Below are positions 44,288 through 51,514 of a DNA stretch of 64,000 bases, piece after piece. Each line of letters starts with the position of its first letter. Within the stretch, counting starts at the first letter, position 1. A program made the translations under genes and the position numbers. The stretch lies in NCBI GenBank assembly GCA_944383545.1, contig CALWPY010000004.1, forward strand, positions 62,001 through 126,000. Direction: 5' to 3'. Below the pieces are notes generated by a model, which did not search any database, was not told the DNA's origin, and worked only from the letters and a program-made list of their open reading frames with translations. This stretch comes from an uncultured Lachnospiraceae bacterium. GTDB taxonomy: Bacteria > Bacillota > Clostridia > Lachnospirales > Lachnospiraceae.

Positions 44288-45058
44288 TTATTCTCCTATG
44301 TCCGTTATCTCTGATAATAACCCATCAAAATCTACACCACTATCCTTAGTGCTTCCTGACACTAGAGCTATCGTACCATCTTGAAACTTCACAGACAAAT
44401 ACCAATCACCTGAATTTAGCTCTTCTCTATTTTCATACCAAGTATATACGTCATACTTTTCAAACAATTCCAGAATTTGTTCCTTATGTTCTGGTGTAAG
44501 AGTTGCCACTATGCTATCCTTATGAATAACATTCTCTGTTCCTGTACCGATAATCTTTATTCCCTTCTCGAAATCAAATATCCAAAAGCTCTTTAAATCA
44601 TCTTCAATTTGTGCAAAGAATACTATAGATATAGAGTTTTGATTATCCAAAGTCAGAACTGCATCCTTGTCTGAATTGTACATATACTTGTAGTCATAGA
44701 ATTCAATTTCACCATTGTTCTTTTTATATTCCTGAAGCAAATATGCCACCATCTCATTATGTATGTTCTCATAAGTCAAACCATAATAGTCAACAAAATG
44801 GTCAAAATCAACTCCTTCAAACTCAGATTCAGAAATTCCAAACTCGCTACATACATATTCTTGTGTTAATTCCATATCATTACCTCCTTCATTATTGCTT
44901 TCACTACTCTGCTCTGTTGTCTGCACTTGTACAGTCTGAGATTGTACTACCACCTCTTCGGAAGTTTGATTTTTAGCACTTTTATTACATCCATTAAGTC
45001 CGCCAACACACAACATAACACAAAGCATTGTCAATAAACGAACACTATACCTTCTCAT
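44288..45058 (-). CDS. Lipoprotein next to the toxin gene; candidate immunity protein with an internal start
   Basis: A protein of 256 residues. A lipoprotein signal (MRRYSVRLLTMLCVMLCVGG, lipobox LNGC, Cys24) and a Gln/Thr/Ser-rich linker lead to a soluble domain beginning MELTQEYVCSEFGISESEF. That methionine (codon 62, ATG at 44875) is preceded by a perfect AAGGAGGT seven bases upstream, so a 195-residue cytosolic form may also be made. The domain has no enzyme motif I recognise. It follows the zincin toxin gene by 9 bp and closes the cassette before a strong terminator, the usual place of an immunity gene. Function is inferred from position. Confidence 0.65.
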   Translation of the reverse strand: MRRYSVRLLTMLCVMLCVGGLNGCNKSAKNQTSEEVVVQSQTVQVQTTEQSSESNNEGGNDMELTQEYVCSEFGISESEFEGVDFDHFVDYYGLTYENIHNEMVAYLLQEYKKNNGEIEFYDYKYMYNSDKDAVLTLDNQNSISIVFFAQIEDDLKSFWIFDFEKGIKIIGTGTENVIHKDSIVATLTPEHKEQILELFEKYDVYTWYENREELNSGDWYLSVKFQDGTIALVSGSTKDSGVDFDGLLSEITDIGE

Positions 45059-45067
45059 ACATCCTCC

Positions 45068-46615
45068 TTAAAAACAATCTGCCATATCATTAGCCATCTG
45101 GTAATATCTATCAGTAGTGTCAGGAAAATATTTTTCCATGGCAGACATTGCATCTTCATGCCCTACTATACCAAAACTAAAATAGTGTGCCCACATTTCA
45201 CTTTCCTGTGCTCCTGTATGTTGATTCGGATTTGTCAGGCTATACCAGTAAGTATACTCCGATGTATCTCCATCTCCGTCTTTATCTTTATCATCCTGAC
45301 CCCAGTGTCCTCTATTACCAACTATTATATTATTAGTAACTCCACCATATACATCTGATATTCCAGAATGAGACAATGAATTTGAGGTTGTTCCAGAACT
45401 ATTAATACTGAGATATGTAGAACTTGTCTGGTTAAGTTCTGCTTCCATATTTTTCACTATATTTTTATATACAGTTCTTTCTGTAGCACTTAATCCAGAT
45501 GTATCACCATTGTTTCGAATTGCATTCAATACATTTTGAGTTATCTTATCTTTTTGTTCATCTGTTCCTGTTACATTATCATTACAATAATCACTTATTG
45601 ATGCTTCTAAATAATTATACACATCTCCTGATATAACATCAAAATTAGTTCCATCCATATAGCTATCACAGTAAGCATTCTCGTCAATTGCCAAGTCATC
45701 TATAGCGTGTCCACATTCATGAAAAAAAGTAACGTATGGTCCTTTCAAATCAGTATATAAAGATGTAGAAGGGCAAAGATTAACCGAATGTGGTTTCACA
45801 TTTACATTGGTTGAGCTGCCTCCGGGAGAATAAAAACACCCACTTGATAAAGTAACATCTCCCAATGTATAAGTTCCCAAGGAATTTAAGAACACACTTC
45901 TATAAGGTTCCTCCGATGTGTACACCAGATACATTATATTATAGCAATCAAAACGCTCCAATGGCACATTTCCACTATTGAACAACTCATCAAATTTGTC
46001 TGCTGTTTCTAAATCTAATGTCCTATATAAGTCTACTATCAATTCCTGTCTTAATTTTAGCTCTTCGTTACTTAAAGCTATTACATTTCTTCCTAAATCG
46101 TTTACTTCGCTCTCTATATATGTTTGAATACGTGTAATTTGTTCATCCGTCAGTTTTTCTACTAGTCCTAGCTCATTCATGGTACAGAGCAATTTCATAT
46201 CAACGAACTCAGCATCATGCTCCATTTCCACCAAAGGTCCTATGGAATTTTCCAAACCTACCGTTTTGCCAAATGCAACAATATCAGATAAGTCTTCTAC
46301 GTATTTTACAGTTTTTTTCAGACTTGTCAAAAGTTCAGCAAATTCACCTGTATATGATGTATCAACATCGGCAACAGCTTGAAAAATACCATCTATTTCT
46401 TTCTTTGAAGTATTCTTTGCATCTAAAATTTTTTCATGGTAACTATCCACATCATCAACATAATTATTTATTGATAATGCTCCTACCCAATATGAAATAT
46501 TCAAACCAATATCACTAAAAAAATCGCCAACGCTTTTCCAAAAACCATCACATGCTACAGAATCAATTTGTGAATACAATTCATTCTTAGCACTTTGTGT
46601 AAATTCTCTTATCAT
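45068..46615 (-). CDS. Putative type VII-secreted toxin with a zinc metallopeptidase domain
   Basis: A protein of 515 residues without a signal peptide. The N-terminal helical part (MIREFTQSAKNELYSQID, then a YWVGALSINNYVDDVDSYH segment, to about 210) resembles N-terminal targeting regions of Lachnospiraceae polymorphic toxins. The rest holds HEXXH zincin motif HECGH (299-303) in YVTFFHECGHAIDD, a SGISDVYGGVTNN segment with GHW (about 437-439), and ESEMWAHYFSF, where Glu473 (or 471) is a likely third zinc ligand. This is the order seen in anthrax-lethal-factor-like metallopeptidases. It is flanked by small helical partner genes upstream and a lipoprotein gene downstream. Confidence 0.7.
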   Translation of the reverse strand: MIREFTQSAKNELYSQIDSVACDGFWKSVGDFFSDIGLNISYWVGALSINNYVDDVDSYHEKILDAKNTSKKEIDGIFQAVADVDTSYTGEFAELLTSLKKTVKYVEDLSDIVAFGKTVGLENSIGPLVEMEHDAEFVDMKLLCTMNELGLVEKLTDEQITRIQTYIESEVNDLGRNVIALSNEELKLRQELIVDLYRTLDLETADKFDELFNSGNVPLERFDCYNIMYLVYTSEEPYRSVFLNSLGTYTLGDVTLSSGCFYSPGGSSTNVNVKPHSVNLCPSTSLYTDLKGPYVTFFHECGHAIDDLAIDENAYCDSYMDGTNFDVISGDVYNYLEASISDYCNDNVTGTDEQKDKITQNVLNAIRNNGDTSGLSATERTVYKNIVKNMEAELNQTSSTYLSINSSGTTSNSLSHSGISDVYGGVTNNIIVGNRGHWGQDDKDKDGDGDTSEYTYWYSLTNPNQHTGAQESEMWAHYFSFGIVGHEDAMSAMEKYFPDTTDRYYQMANDMADCF

Positions 46616-46619
46616 TTAA

Positions 46620-46898
46620 TCATCCCTCTACTAAAGAATCTCTCATTTCTCCATCTACCTCATCCAAAGTCTCACCCACTTTAGAAAACATATCCATTGT
46701 GTTCTGTATCAATTCACTCATAGCATTATATAAATTTACATATATCTCTCCCAAACTTTCTAATTCTGCAGCTACTCCACCACAGCTAGAATCTGCCGAA
46801 GGAACTTCACAAGAATATGAAGACCATTCACTTTTTAGATTATCTAACATTTTTGATACATCGAATAATCCTGCGCTACTCACAAAAAACCTATCCAT
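46620..46898 (-). CDS. Small helical protein, WXG100/type VII partner-like
   Basis: A 92-residue protein with two helices around a turn: FDVSKMLDNLKSEWSSYSC before, and LGEIYVNLYNAMSELIQNTM and VGETLDEVDGEM after. The EW at about 24-25 and the length fit the WXG100-like small proteins that pair with toxin N-termini, although the canonical WxG is not intact (reads WSS). It ends 4 bp before the toxin gene and begins 14 bp after the previous small gene. Function is inferred from size and context. Confidence 0.55.
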   Translation of the reverse strand: MDRFFVSSAGLFDVSKMLDNLKSEWSSYSCEVPSADSSCGGVAAELESLGEIYVNLYNAMSELIQNTMDMFSKVGETLDEVDGEMRDSLVEG

Positions 46899-46912
46899 AT
46901 TTTGTCATCCCC

Positions 46913-47194
46913 CTAATATAAATATTTATCAGCTTCATCCACTTCATTTAAATACCCTTCAAGAAGGGCTTTACCTATTTGAGATATTGATTCTAAATCT
47001 CCAGACAATTTTGCAGCCGCGCTAGCAAATTTTGACAAAGCGTCTGCAAATTTTCCTTCATATGCACCATTCATTTGGGCAATCATTAGAATTAAATTGT
47101 ATTTAGAAATACAATCCTCAAACTGTTGCCCTTGAGTGTTCATAAATTGTATCATCTCAGAAATATATTCATCATTCACAATAACATCATTCAT
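46913..47194 (-). CDS. Small helical protein, type VII effector-associated
   Basis: A 93-residue alpha-helical protein. After a short N-terminus it has two helices (YISEMIQFMNTQGQQFEDCI and ALSKFASAAAKLSGDLESIS) around GAYEGKFAD, then a helical tail, YLNEVDEADKYLY. The central Gly-x-Tyr-x-Gly turn is WXG-like. The ATG overlaps by one base the TAA (47194-47196) of the extended coiled-coil frame upstream, so the two genes were once translationally coupled. Confidence 0.55.
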   Translation of the reverse strand: MNDVIVNDEYISEMIQFMNTQGQQFEDCISKYNLILMIAQMNGAYEGKFADALSKFASAAAKLSGDLESISQIGKALLEGYLNEVDEADKYLY

Positions 47195-47346
47195 TATACT
47201 ATACCCCCTCTCTGAGTAATTTTCGCCTCAGACGCTTCCTCTACTTCGATTCTTCGTATTTCTCTTCTACATTCCTCTATCCTGCCATAATATTGATTAT
47301 TTTCTATCTCTAGGTTGCTAATTTTTTCTTTAATAAATCGAATTTC
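47194..47346 (-). pseudogene. In-frame continuation of the coiled-coil gene after a TAG stop
   Basis: Directly after TAG (47347-47349) the same frame runs on for about 50 codons, as EIRFIKEKISNLEIENNQYY and RIEECRREIRRIEVEEASEA, a good coiled coil, and ends with TAA exactly overlapping the next start (TAATG). It has no start codon or ribosome binding site of its own. It looks like the lost C-terminal third of a DUF5082/YwqH-like protein of about 157 residues. Confidence 0.7.
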
Positions 47347-47670
47347 CTATTGAATTCTATCTTCTACATTCGCCAAAGCCGTCATAGAAGCAGTACCAGC
47401 TTCCGACATAACATTACTTATTTTATGTCCAAGTCCATTTAAGATATTATTGCTATATCGTCCACATTCAATCATACCTCTAATGGCATCTACAAATCTT
47501 GTTTTTTGCATTATTTGTTGATTAGAGAACTCTGCTCCATACTCACAAGCAGCATTATAAATTGGATTTAATTCACCTAATTTTTCTTTTAGGTCTCTTA
47601 TTTGTCTGTTATTTGCTTCTATTTCTACATTATATTCACCAATCAATCTATAATAATATTCTTTTCCCAT
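47347..47670 (-). CDS. YwqH/DUF5082-like coiled-coil protein, cut short by TAG
   Basis: A 107-residue protein, as translated, starting MGKEYYYRLIGEYNVEIEAN with an N-terminal coiled coil (NNRQIRDLKEKLGEL) and a second helical part (MIECGRYSNNILNGLGHKIS). YwqH-like small coiled-coil proteins commonly accompany LXG or related type VII toxins; the Bacillus protein is about 140 residues. Here the product ends at TAG (47347-47349) but the frame continues (separate entry), so it probably lost its C-terminus by a point mutation. GGAGGG lies six bases before the ATG. Confidence 0.6.
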   Translation of the reverse strand: MGKEYYYRLIGEYNVEIEANNRQIRDLKEKLGELNPIYNAACEYGAEFSNQQIMQKTRFVDAIRGMIECGRYSNNILNGLGHKISNVMSEAGTASMTALANVEDRIQ

Positions 47671-47740
47671 ATCATTCCCTCCACAACTAATTTAATTCCT
47701 CTCACCCTCTTGTTTCAGAGGTATTTATTATTCTCTCTAA

Positions 47741-47979
47741 CTACACTCCAATCGAGCTGGCAATTTGCTTGTCAACCTCTGCAAAGTTCTGGCAAATTGT
47801 ATTTAACTGAATGTAGAATGAAACTATCAACGAGACTCTAACCGAGCGCTTAACTGCTCTAAGCCTGTATTAAGCTTACCATAAACATCTGAAACGTTGG
47901 TCTCATACTTGTTAATATAAGTAATAATCACATCGTCCTCTGCGCATCCCGGAATCTCACCTACAAAGCTATCTTACAT
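47741..47979 (-). pseudogene. Degraded WXG100-like gene
   Basis: Two coherent pieces in different frames. The first (to about 47829) starts at ATG 47979 followed at once by TAA, and then reads DSFVGEIPGCAEDDVIITYI and NKYETNVSDVYGKLNTGLEQ to a TGA. The second, two frames over, reads TICQNFAEVDKQIASSIGV and ends at TAG (47741-47743), like the C-termini of WXG100-type proteins (N-F-x-E-V-D-x-Q-I-A). A frameshift and a stop have broken a gene that belonged to the cassette. Confidence 0.6.
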
Positions 47980-48036
47980 CCTTCTTTCTATAAATAAACT
48001 ATTTGTACCCCCTATTAACTTTTAGAAATTTTCTTA

Positions 48037-48065
48037 ATTTTCCCATAAGCCGACTATTTTGTCAA
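48037..48065 (-). promoter_or_regulatory. Probable promoter of the toxin cassette
   Basis: Minus strand TTGACA (48060-48065), 17 bp, GAAAAT (48037-48042), about 60 bp before the WXG-like remnant. Between here and the zinc-ribbon remnant (48066-48297) I see only AT-rich sequence without an open frame. Confidence 0.4.
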
Positions 48066-48249
48066 TATATTTACACGAAGTGTTTTGTAATATATGTTTT
48101 AGTTCACTTATAAAAGAATTTACTTAAAGGAGCCTTTATATCCAAGAATCCATATACACCATTATAGATTTTGTATCGTTCTTAACTTATTATCAGCTTA
48201 ATTTTTTGTAATATTTAGTTGAACAGACTATTTACAAATCCATTAAGAA

Positions 48250-48393
48250 TCTTTGCTCGACCATTTGGCAACAAGCTACAATCCACCAAACTATTTTTTA
48301 TCCGTAAGTAATCTTATCTGGAGTAAGCGGCAAATTTCTCTCCGACCATTCCGAAATAAGCTCAGAGTGTACCTCTGATAAAAGATTACTCAT
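48250..48393 (-). pseudogene. Remnant of a zinc-ribbon (DUF4379-like) gene
   Basis: ATG at 48393, with GGAGGAGAGG upstream, opens MSNLLSEVHSELISEWSERN, then LPLTPDKITYG and TAA at 48298-48300. The same frame then reads KIVWWIVACC. Intact relatives, as I recall them, read ...EWSEKNLPLTPDKITYGS..K(L/V)WW..CGHEW, a zinc-ribbon or treble-clef protein. So this is the first part of such a gene after a nonsense mutation and deletions. A 31-residue peptide could still be made. Confidence 0.7.
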
Positions 48394-48466
48394 ATCGAAT
48401 CCTCTCCTCCTATGCGACTAAATTATATACGGGAAGGGAGTTTCTTCGTATTTTGCGTTTTATAAC

Positions 48467-48501
48467 AAAAAAGACCTTGAGAGTGCTATCCTCTCAAGGT
48501 C
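48467..48501 (-). terminator. Terminator of greA-lysS
   Basis: Perfect 11-bp stem GACCTTGAGAG / CTCTCAAGGTC, 7-base loop, then six T on the minus strand. Bases 48502-48635, up to the lysS stop, hold nothing else that I can name. Confidence 0.92.
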
Positions 48502-48635
48502 TGAAAATCAAAATAATTTGTTTTTTACCGCTACAGACTTTCCTGCACCAAATAATGTAAATTTGATGTAAGATATATGCTTTCGGTTTTTAAGGAAGTC
48601 CACAAGCCCGCATAAACACTAAGTTTTTTGCTTCC

Positions 48636-50132
48636 TCATTTGTCTAAGGACTTCATTGTCGGGAACAGCAACACATCCCTTATAGCTTCAGAATCAGTAA
48701 GAAGCATACACATTCTGTCTATTCCAAAGCCTATTCCACCTGTAGGTGGCATACCTATCTCAAGCGCATTAAGGAAATCCTCATCTGTGCGGTTTGCTTC
48801 CTCATCACCCTGCGCAAGAAGCTCCTCCTGAGCCTTGAAACGCTCTCTCTGGTCTATAGGGTCGTTTAACTCGGAATATGCGTTTGCCATTTCCCATCCG
48901 TTCATGAAAAACTCAAATCTTTCAACATATTCAGGGTTGTCCGGTTTCTTCTTTGTAAGAGGAGAAATCTCAACAGGATGGTCCATTACAAACGTAGGCT
49001 GTACCATATGCTCCTCTGCAAACTCTTCAAAGAAGAGATTTAAGATGTCGCCCTTTTTATGTCTTTCTTCATATTCCACTCCCTTCTCCTTAGCAACTGC
49101 TCTTGCTTCTTCAAGGGTGTGAATCTCGTTAAAATCAACTCCTGAATACTTCTTTACGGCGTCAACCATTGTAATTCTCTCAAACGGCTTGCCTAAATCC
49201 ATTTCGATGCCCTTGTAGGTTATCTTTGTAGTTCCAAGCACCTCCTCGGCAACGTGTCTGTAAAGATTTTCCGTAAGGTCCATCATTCCATTGTAATCCG
49301 TATATGCCTGATATAGCTCCATAAGAGTAAATTCAGGGTTATGCCTTGTGTCAAGACCTTCATTTCTGAATACCCTGCCTATCTCATATACTTTTTCAAG
49401 TCCGCCTACGATAAGTCTCTTTAAGTAAAGCTCAAGTGATATTCTAAGTTTAAAGTCTTCATCCAATGCGTTAAAGTGTGTCTCGAAAGGTCTTGCTGAA
49501 GCACCGCCTGCATTTGCGACAAGCATTGGTGTTTCAACCTCCAAAAATCCCTGTGAATCCAGATATCTTCTGATTGAGCTAAGTATCTTTGACCTCTTTA
49601 TAAATGTGTCTTTAACCTCGCTGTTCATAATTAAGTCCACATATCTCTGACGGTATCTCACATCCGTGTCCCTTAAGCCGTGGAACTTCTCAGGAAGTAT
49701 CTGCAGACTCTTGGTAAGTAATGTCAGCTCATGAACATGTACTGATATTTCACCCATCTTTGTAGTAAATACAATACCTTTTATTCCTATAATATCGCCT
49801 ATGTCCATTCTTTTGAATGCCTTATAAGCATCTTCTCCAAGGTCATCCCTTGCCACATAGCACTGAATGTTTCCTGATAAATCCTGAATATTACAGAAGG
49901 AAGCCTTTCCCATTACTCTCTTTGCCATCATACGTCCGGCTAGACTTACTGTCTTTCCTTCATACCTGTCATAATTATCTTTTATATCCATTGCATGCTC
50001 TGTTACATCATATTTTGTTATAAGAAAAGGGTCATTTCCTGACTCCTGCAACTCTGCAAGCTTTTCTCTTCTTACCTTTAAAAGCTGATTTATGTCCTGC
50101 TCAGGCTTATTCTGATTCTTCTGTTCAGCCAT
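48636..50132 (-). CDS. lysS: Lysyl-tRNA synthetase, class II
   Basis: A protein of 498 residues. An OB-fold anticodon-binding domain ([18 protein letters not shown]) precedes the class II catalytic core, with motif 1 around [14 protein letters not shown] (Pro204), motif 2 [21 protein letters not shown] and motif 3 [14 protein letters not shown] near the end. The length is normal. It follows greA after 108 bp that contain a hairpin repeat; greA-lysS order is common in Clostridia. Confidence 0.97.
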   Translation of the reverse strand: MAEQKNQNKPEQDINQLLKVRREKLAELQESGNDPFLITKYDVTEHAMDIKDNYDRYEGKTVSLAGRMMAKRVMGKASFCNIQDLSGNIQCYVARDDLGEDAYKAFKRMDIGDIIGIKGIVFTTKMGEISVHVHELTLLTKSLQILPEKFHGLRDTDVRYRQRYVDLIMNSEVKDTFIKRSKILSSIRRYLDSQGFLEVETPMLVANAGGASARPFETHFNALDEDFKLRISLELYLKRLIVGGLEKVYEIGRVFRNEGLDTRHNPEFTLMELYQAYTDYNGMMDLTENLYRHVAEEVLGTTKITYKGIEMDLGKPFERITMVDAVKKYSGVDFNEIHTLEEARAVAKEKGVEYEERHKKGDILNLFFEEFAEEHMVQPTFVMDHPVEISPLTKKKPDNPEYVERFEFFMNGWEMANAYSELNDPIDQRERFKAQEELLAQGDEEANRTDEDFLNALEIGMPPTGGIGFGIDRMCMLLTDSEAIRDVLLFPTMKSLDK

Positions 50133-50170
50133 TATTTACACTCTCTTTCCTATATTATTACATTATGGTG

Positions 50171-50237
50171 CCACCAACCCGTAGGTTTTGGAAACACACG
50201 CATCAAAATCGTATTTCGTGCAATGGCGACGCGTACC
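50171..50237. repeat. Dispersed hairpin repeat, copy D (between greA and lysS)
   Basis: First hairpin CCAACC/GGTTTTGG around CGTA (50172-50191), followed by CGCATCAAAATCGTATTTCG..AATGGCG, which is the family core on the other strand (GCCAT...CGATTTTGATGCG). Unlike copies A and B the core here is inverted relative to the first hairpin. Confidence 0.55.
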
Positions 50238-50240
50238 TTG

Positions 50241-50723
50241 TTACATTGCTCTCTTGATGTCTAATATTTTGCATTCAAATGCTCCGTCAGGCGCTTCTAC
50301 CGTCACCGTCTGTCCCTTTTTTGCACCCATAAGAGCCATTCCTATCGGTGATTCATTGGATATTTTTCCATTCAGTATATCAGCCTCTGTTGAACCTACA
50401 AGTTTGTATACAACTTCTTCATTAAATTTCAGGTCAAAAAGATGTACAGTACATCCAAAATTTACGGTATCGGCATCAAACTCATCTGAATCAATGACTT
50501 CTGCATTCTTAAGTATTTTTTCTATTTCATCAATTCTTGCCTCAATATCACGCTGTTCATCTTTAGCTGCGTCATATTCTGCATTCTCTGATAAGTCTCC
50601 CTGTTCTCTGGCTTCTTTAATTTTCTGCGCTACTTCATTTCTCTTATTTACCTTTAAATCCTGCAGCTCATCCTCTAATTGTTTAAGACCTTCATAGGTC
50701 ATAATGTTCTTCTTTTCAGCCAT
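50241..50723 (-). CDS. greA: Transcription elongation factor GreA
   Basis: A 160-residue RNA-polymerase cleavage factor. The N-terminal coiled coil (YEGLKQLEDELQDLKVNKRN to about 78) carries the acidic tip SENAEYDAAKDEQ with DLSENAEYDAAK, the residues that hold catalytic magnesium. The C-terminal FKBP-like domain has YKLVGSTEADILNGKISNES and SPIGMALMGAKKGQ. I take the ATG at 50723 as start; an in-frame TTG further upstream is unlikely. It has its own promoter. Confidence 0.96.
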   Translation of the reverse strand: MAEKKNIMTYEGLKQLEDELQDLKVNKRNEVAQKIKEAREQGDLSENAEYDAAKDEQRDIEARIDEIEKILKNAEVIDSDEFDADTVNFGCTVHLFDLKFNEEVVYKLVGSTEADILNGKISNESPIGMALMGAKKGQTVTVEAPDGAFECKILDIKRAM

Positions 50724-50784
50724 CTTGAAACGCCCTTCCTTTCTCAATTTTACATTTCATATAATCCAAAGCATAGCTTTATAT

Positions 50785-50813
50785 ATTATATATTAATCAC
50801 CTTTTAAAGTCAA
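50785..50813 (-). promoter_or_regulatory. greA-lysS promoter
   Basis: Minus strand TTGACT (50808-50813), 17 bp, TATAAT (50785-50790), about 62 bp before the greA start. Confidence 0.65.
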
Positions 50814-50893
50814 CGAAAAATACTGTGTGAACGCAAGGCTGCTTCTTACGGCTTCATTTTTCAGAATGTAAAATATTTTTATATAATTACTGA

Positions 50894-51196
50894 TTATTGC
50901 TCCTGCTCAGGCTTCTGTTCAGTCTTTTGTTCCGTCTTCTTTACCTGCTTATAAATCTGATTTATTCCCGTACTGGCAAAACCGCTCATTATTCCTACAC
51001 TGATAGCTGTAATGATATCAGCAGCCGGGAAACCGGGCATAATGTACATTGCCGGTATACCAAGAATTCCGCCGATAACACCCACAATAAACGGAATAAA
51101 CCGGTCAGGCAGCTTCTTCACTGCCTTACAGAGTACCCCTGTTAAATAGCAAATGATTACAATCGGTAACACCGTAGCATAACTGCTTAAATCCAT
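50894..51196 (-). CDS. Orphan phage holin-like protein
   Basis: A 100-residue protein with three hydrophobic segments (about 9-25, 34-54 and 60-79) and the holin-type turn ADIITAISVGIMSGFASTGINQIYKQ. The layout LSSYATVLPIVIICYLTGVL plus DRFIPFIVGVIGGILG matches the Hol44-type phage holin family. A charged tail repeats TEQK/PEQ (KKTEQKTEQKPEQEQ). There are no phage structural, lysin or integrase genes nearby, so it may be a domesticated holin or a remnant. Confidence 0.6.
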   Translation of the reverse strand: MDLSSYATVLPIVIICYLTGVLCKAVKKLPDRFIPFIVGVIGGILGIPAMYIMPGFPAADIITAISVGIMSGFASTGINQIYKQVKKTEQKTEQKPEQEQ

Positions 51197-51328
51197 AGAA
51201 TCACCTTATCCTTTCATATAGTGTTTTAAATATCAATACACCGTACGTGTGTGTATTCTTTATACTATATAATTATGCTTATCAATGTGTTTTTGTAACC
51301 TTTCATATTTTTATAACAGCCAAAAACA

Positions 51329-51373
51329 AAAAACACCTCAAAACCTTAGTTCAAAAAGCTTTGAAGTGTTTTC
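51329..51373 (-). terminator. Terminator of tRNA-Leu
   Basis: Minus strand stem AACACTTCAAA / TTTTGAGGTGTT with imperfect inner pairs, then seven T. It lies 11 bp after the tRNA. Confidence 0.75.
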
Positions 51374-51383
51374 TTTTATTCAG

Positions 51384-51467
51384 TGCAGTTGACGGGACTT
51401 GAACCCGAACCCACTTACGTGGACATGAACCTGAATCATGCGCGTATGCCAATTCCGCCACAACTGC
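51384..51467 (-). tRNA. tRNA-Leu, anticodon CAG
   Basis: Acceptor stem GCAGTTG/CAACTGC with discriminator A at 51384. The long variable arm (CCACGTAAGTGG) marks a class II tRNA. The D-arm has GGCGGAATTGGCA and the T-arm GGGTTCAAGTCCC. The anticodon stem CATGA/TCATG holds the loop TTCAGGT, hence anticodon CAG. The 3' CCA is not encoded. Confidence 0.93.
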
Positions 51468-51482
51468 ATTCAAAACACATGA

Positions 51483-51511
51483 ATCATATCACCAAAAATA
51501 CACTTTGTCAA
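51483..51511 (-). promoter_or_regulatory. tRNA-Leu promoter
   Basis: Minus strand TTGACA (51506-51511), 17 bp, TATGAT (51483-51488), just after the stop of the upstream gene and 16 bp before the tRNA. Confidence 0.75.
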
Positions 51512-51514
51512 TAA

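Noticed and set aside
47347-47349. TAG as a pyrrolysine or other recoding site
   Set aside because: No pyl genes or downstream recoding element are visible, and a second broken gene in the window uses TAA, so ordinary nonsense mutation is simpler.
48066-48297. Small genes in the AT-rich stretch of the toxin cassette
   Set aside because: Only short frames with stops in all phases; nothing beyond the two remnants could be supported.
50133-50240. T-box ahead of lysS
   Set aside because: No T-box sequence or specifier loop is seen, and the spacer is short and contains a hairpin repeat without T-run.
50815-50860. GCAAGGCTGCTTCTTACGGCTTC as another copy of the dispersed hairpin family
   Set aside because: The pairing is weak and it lacks the CGATTTT core.
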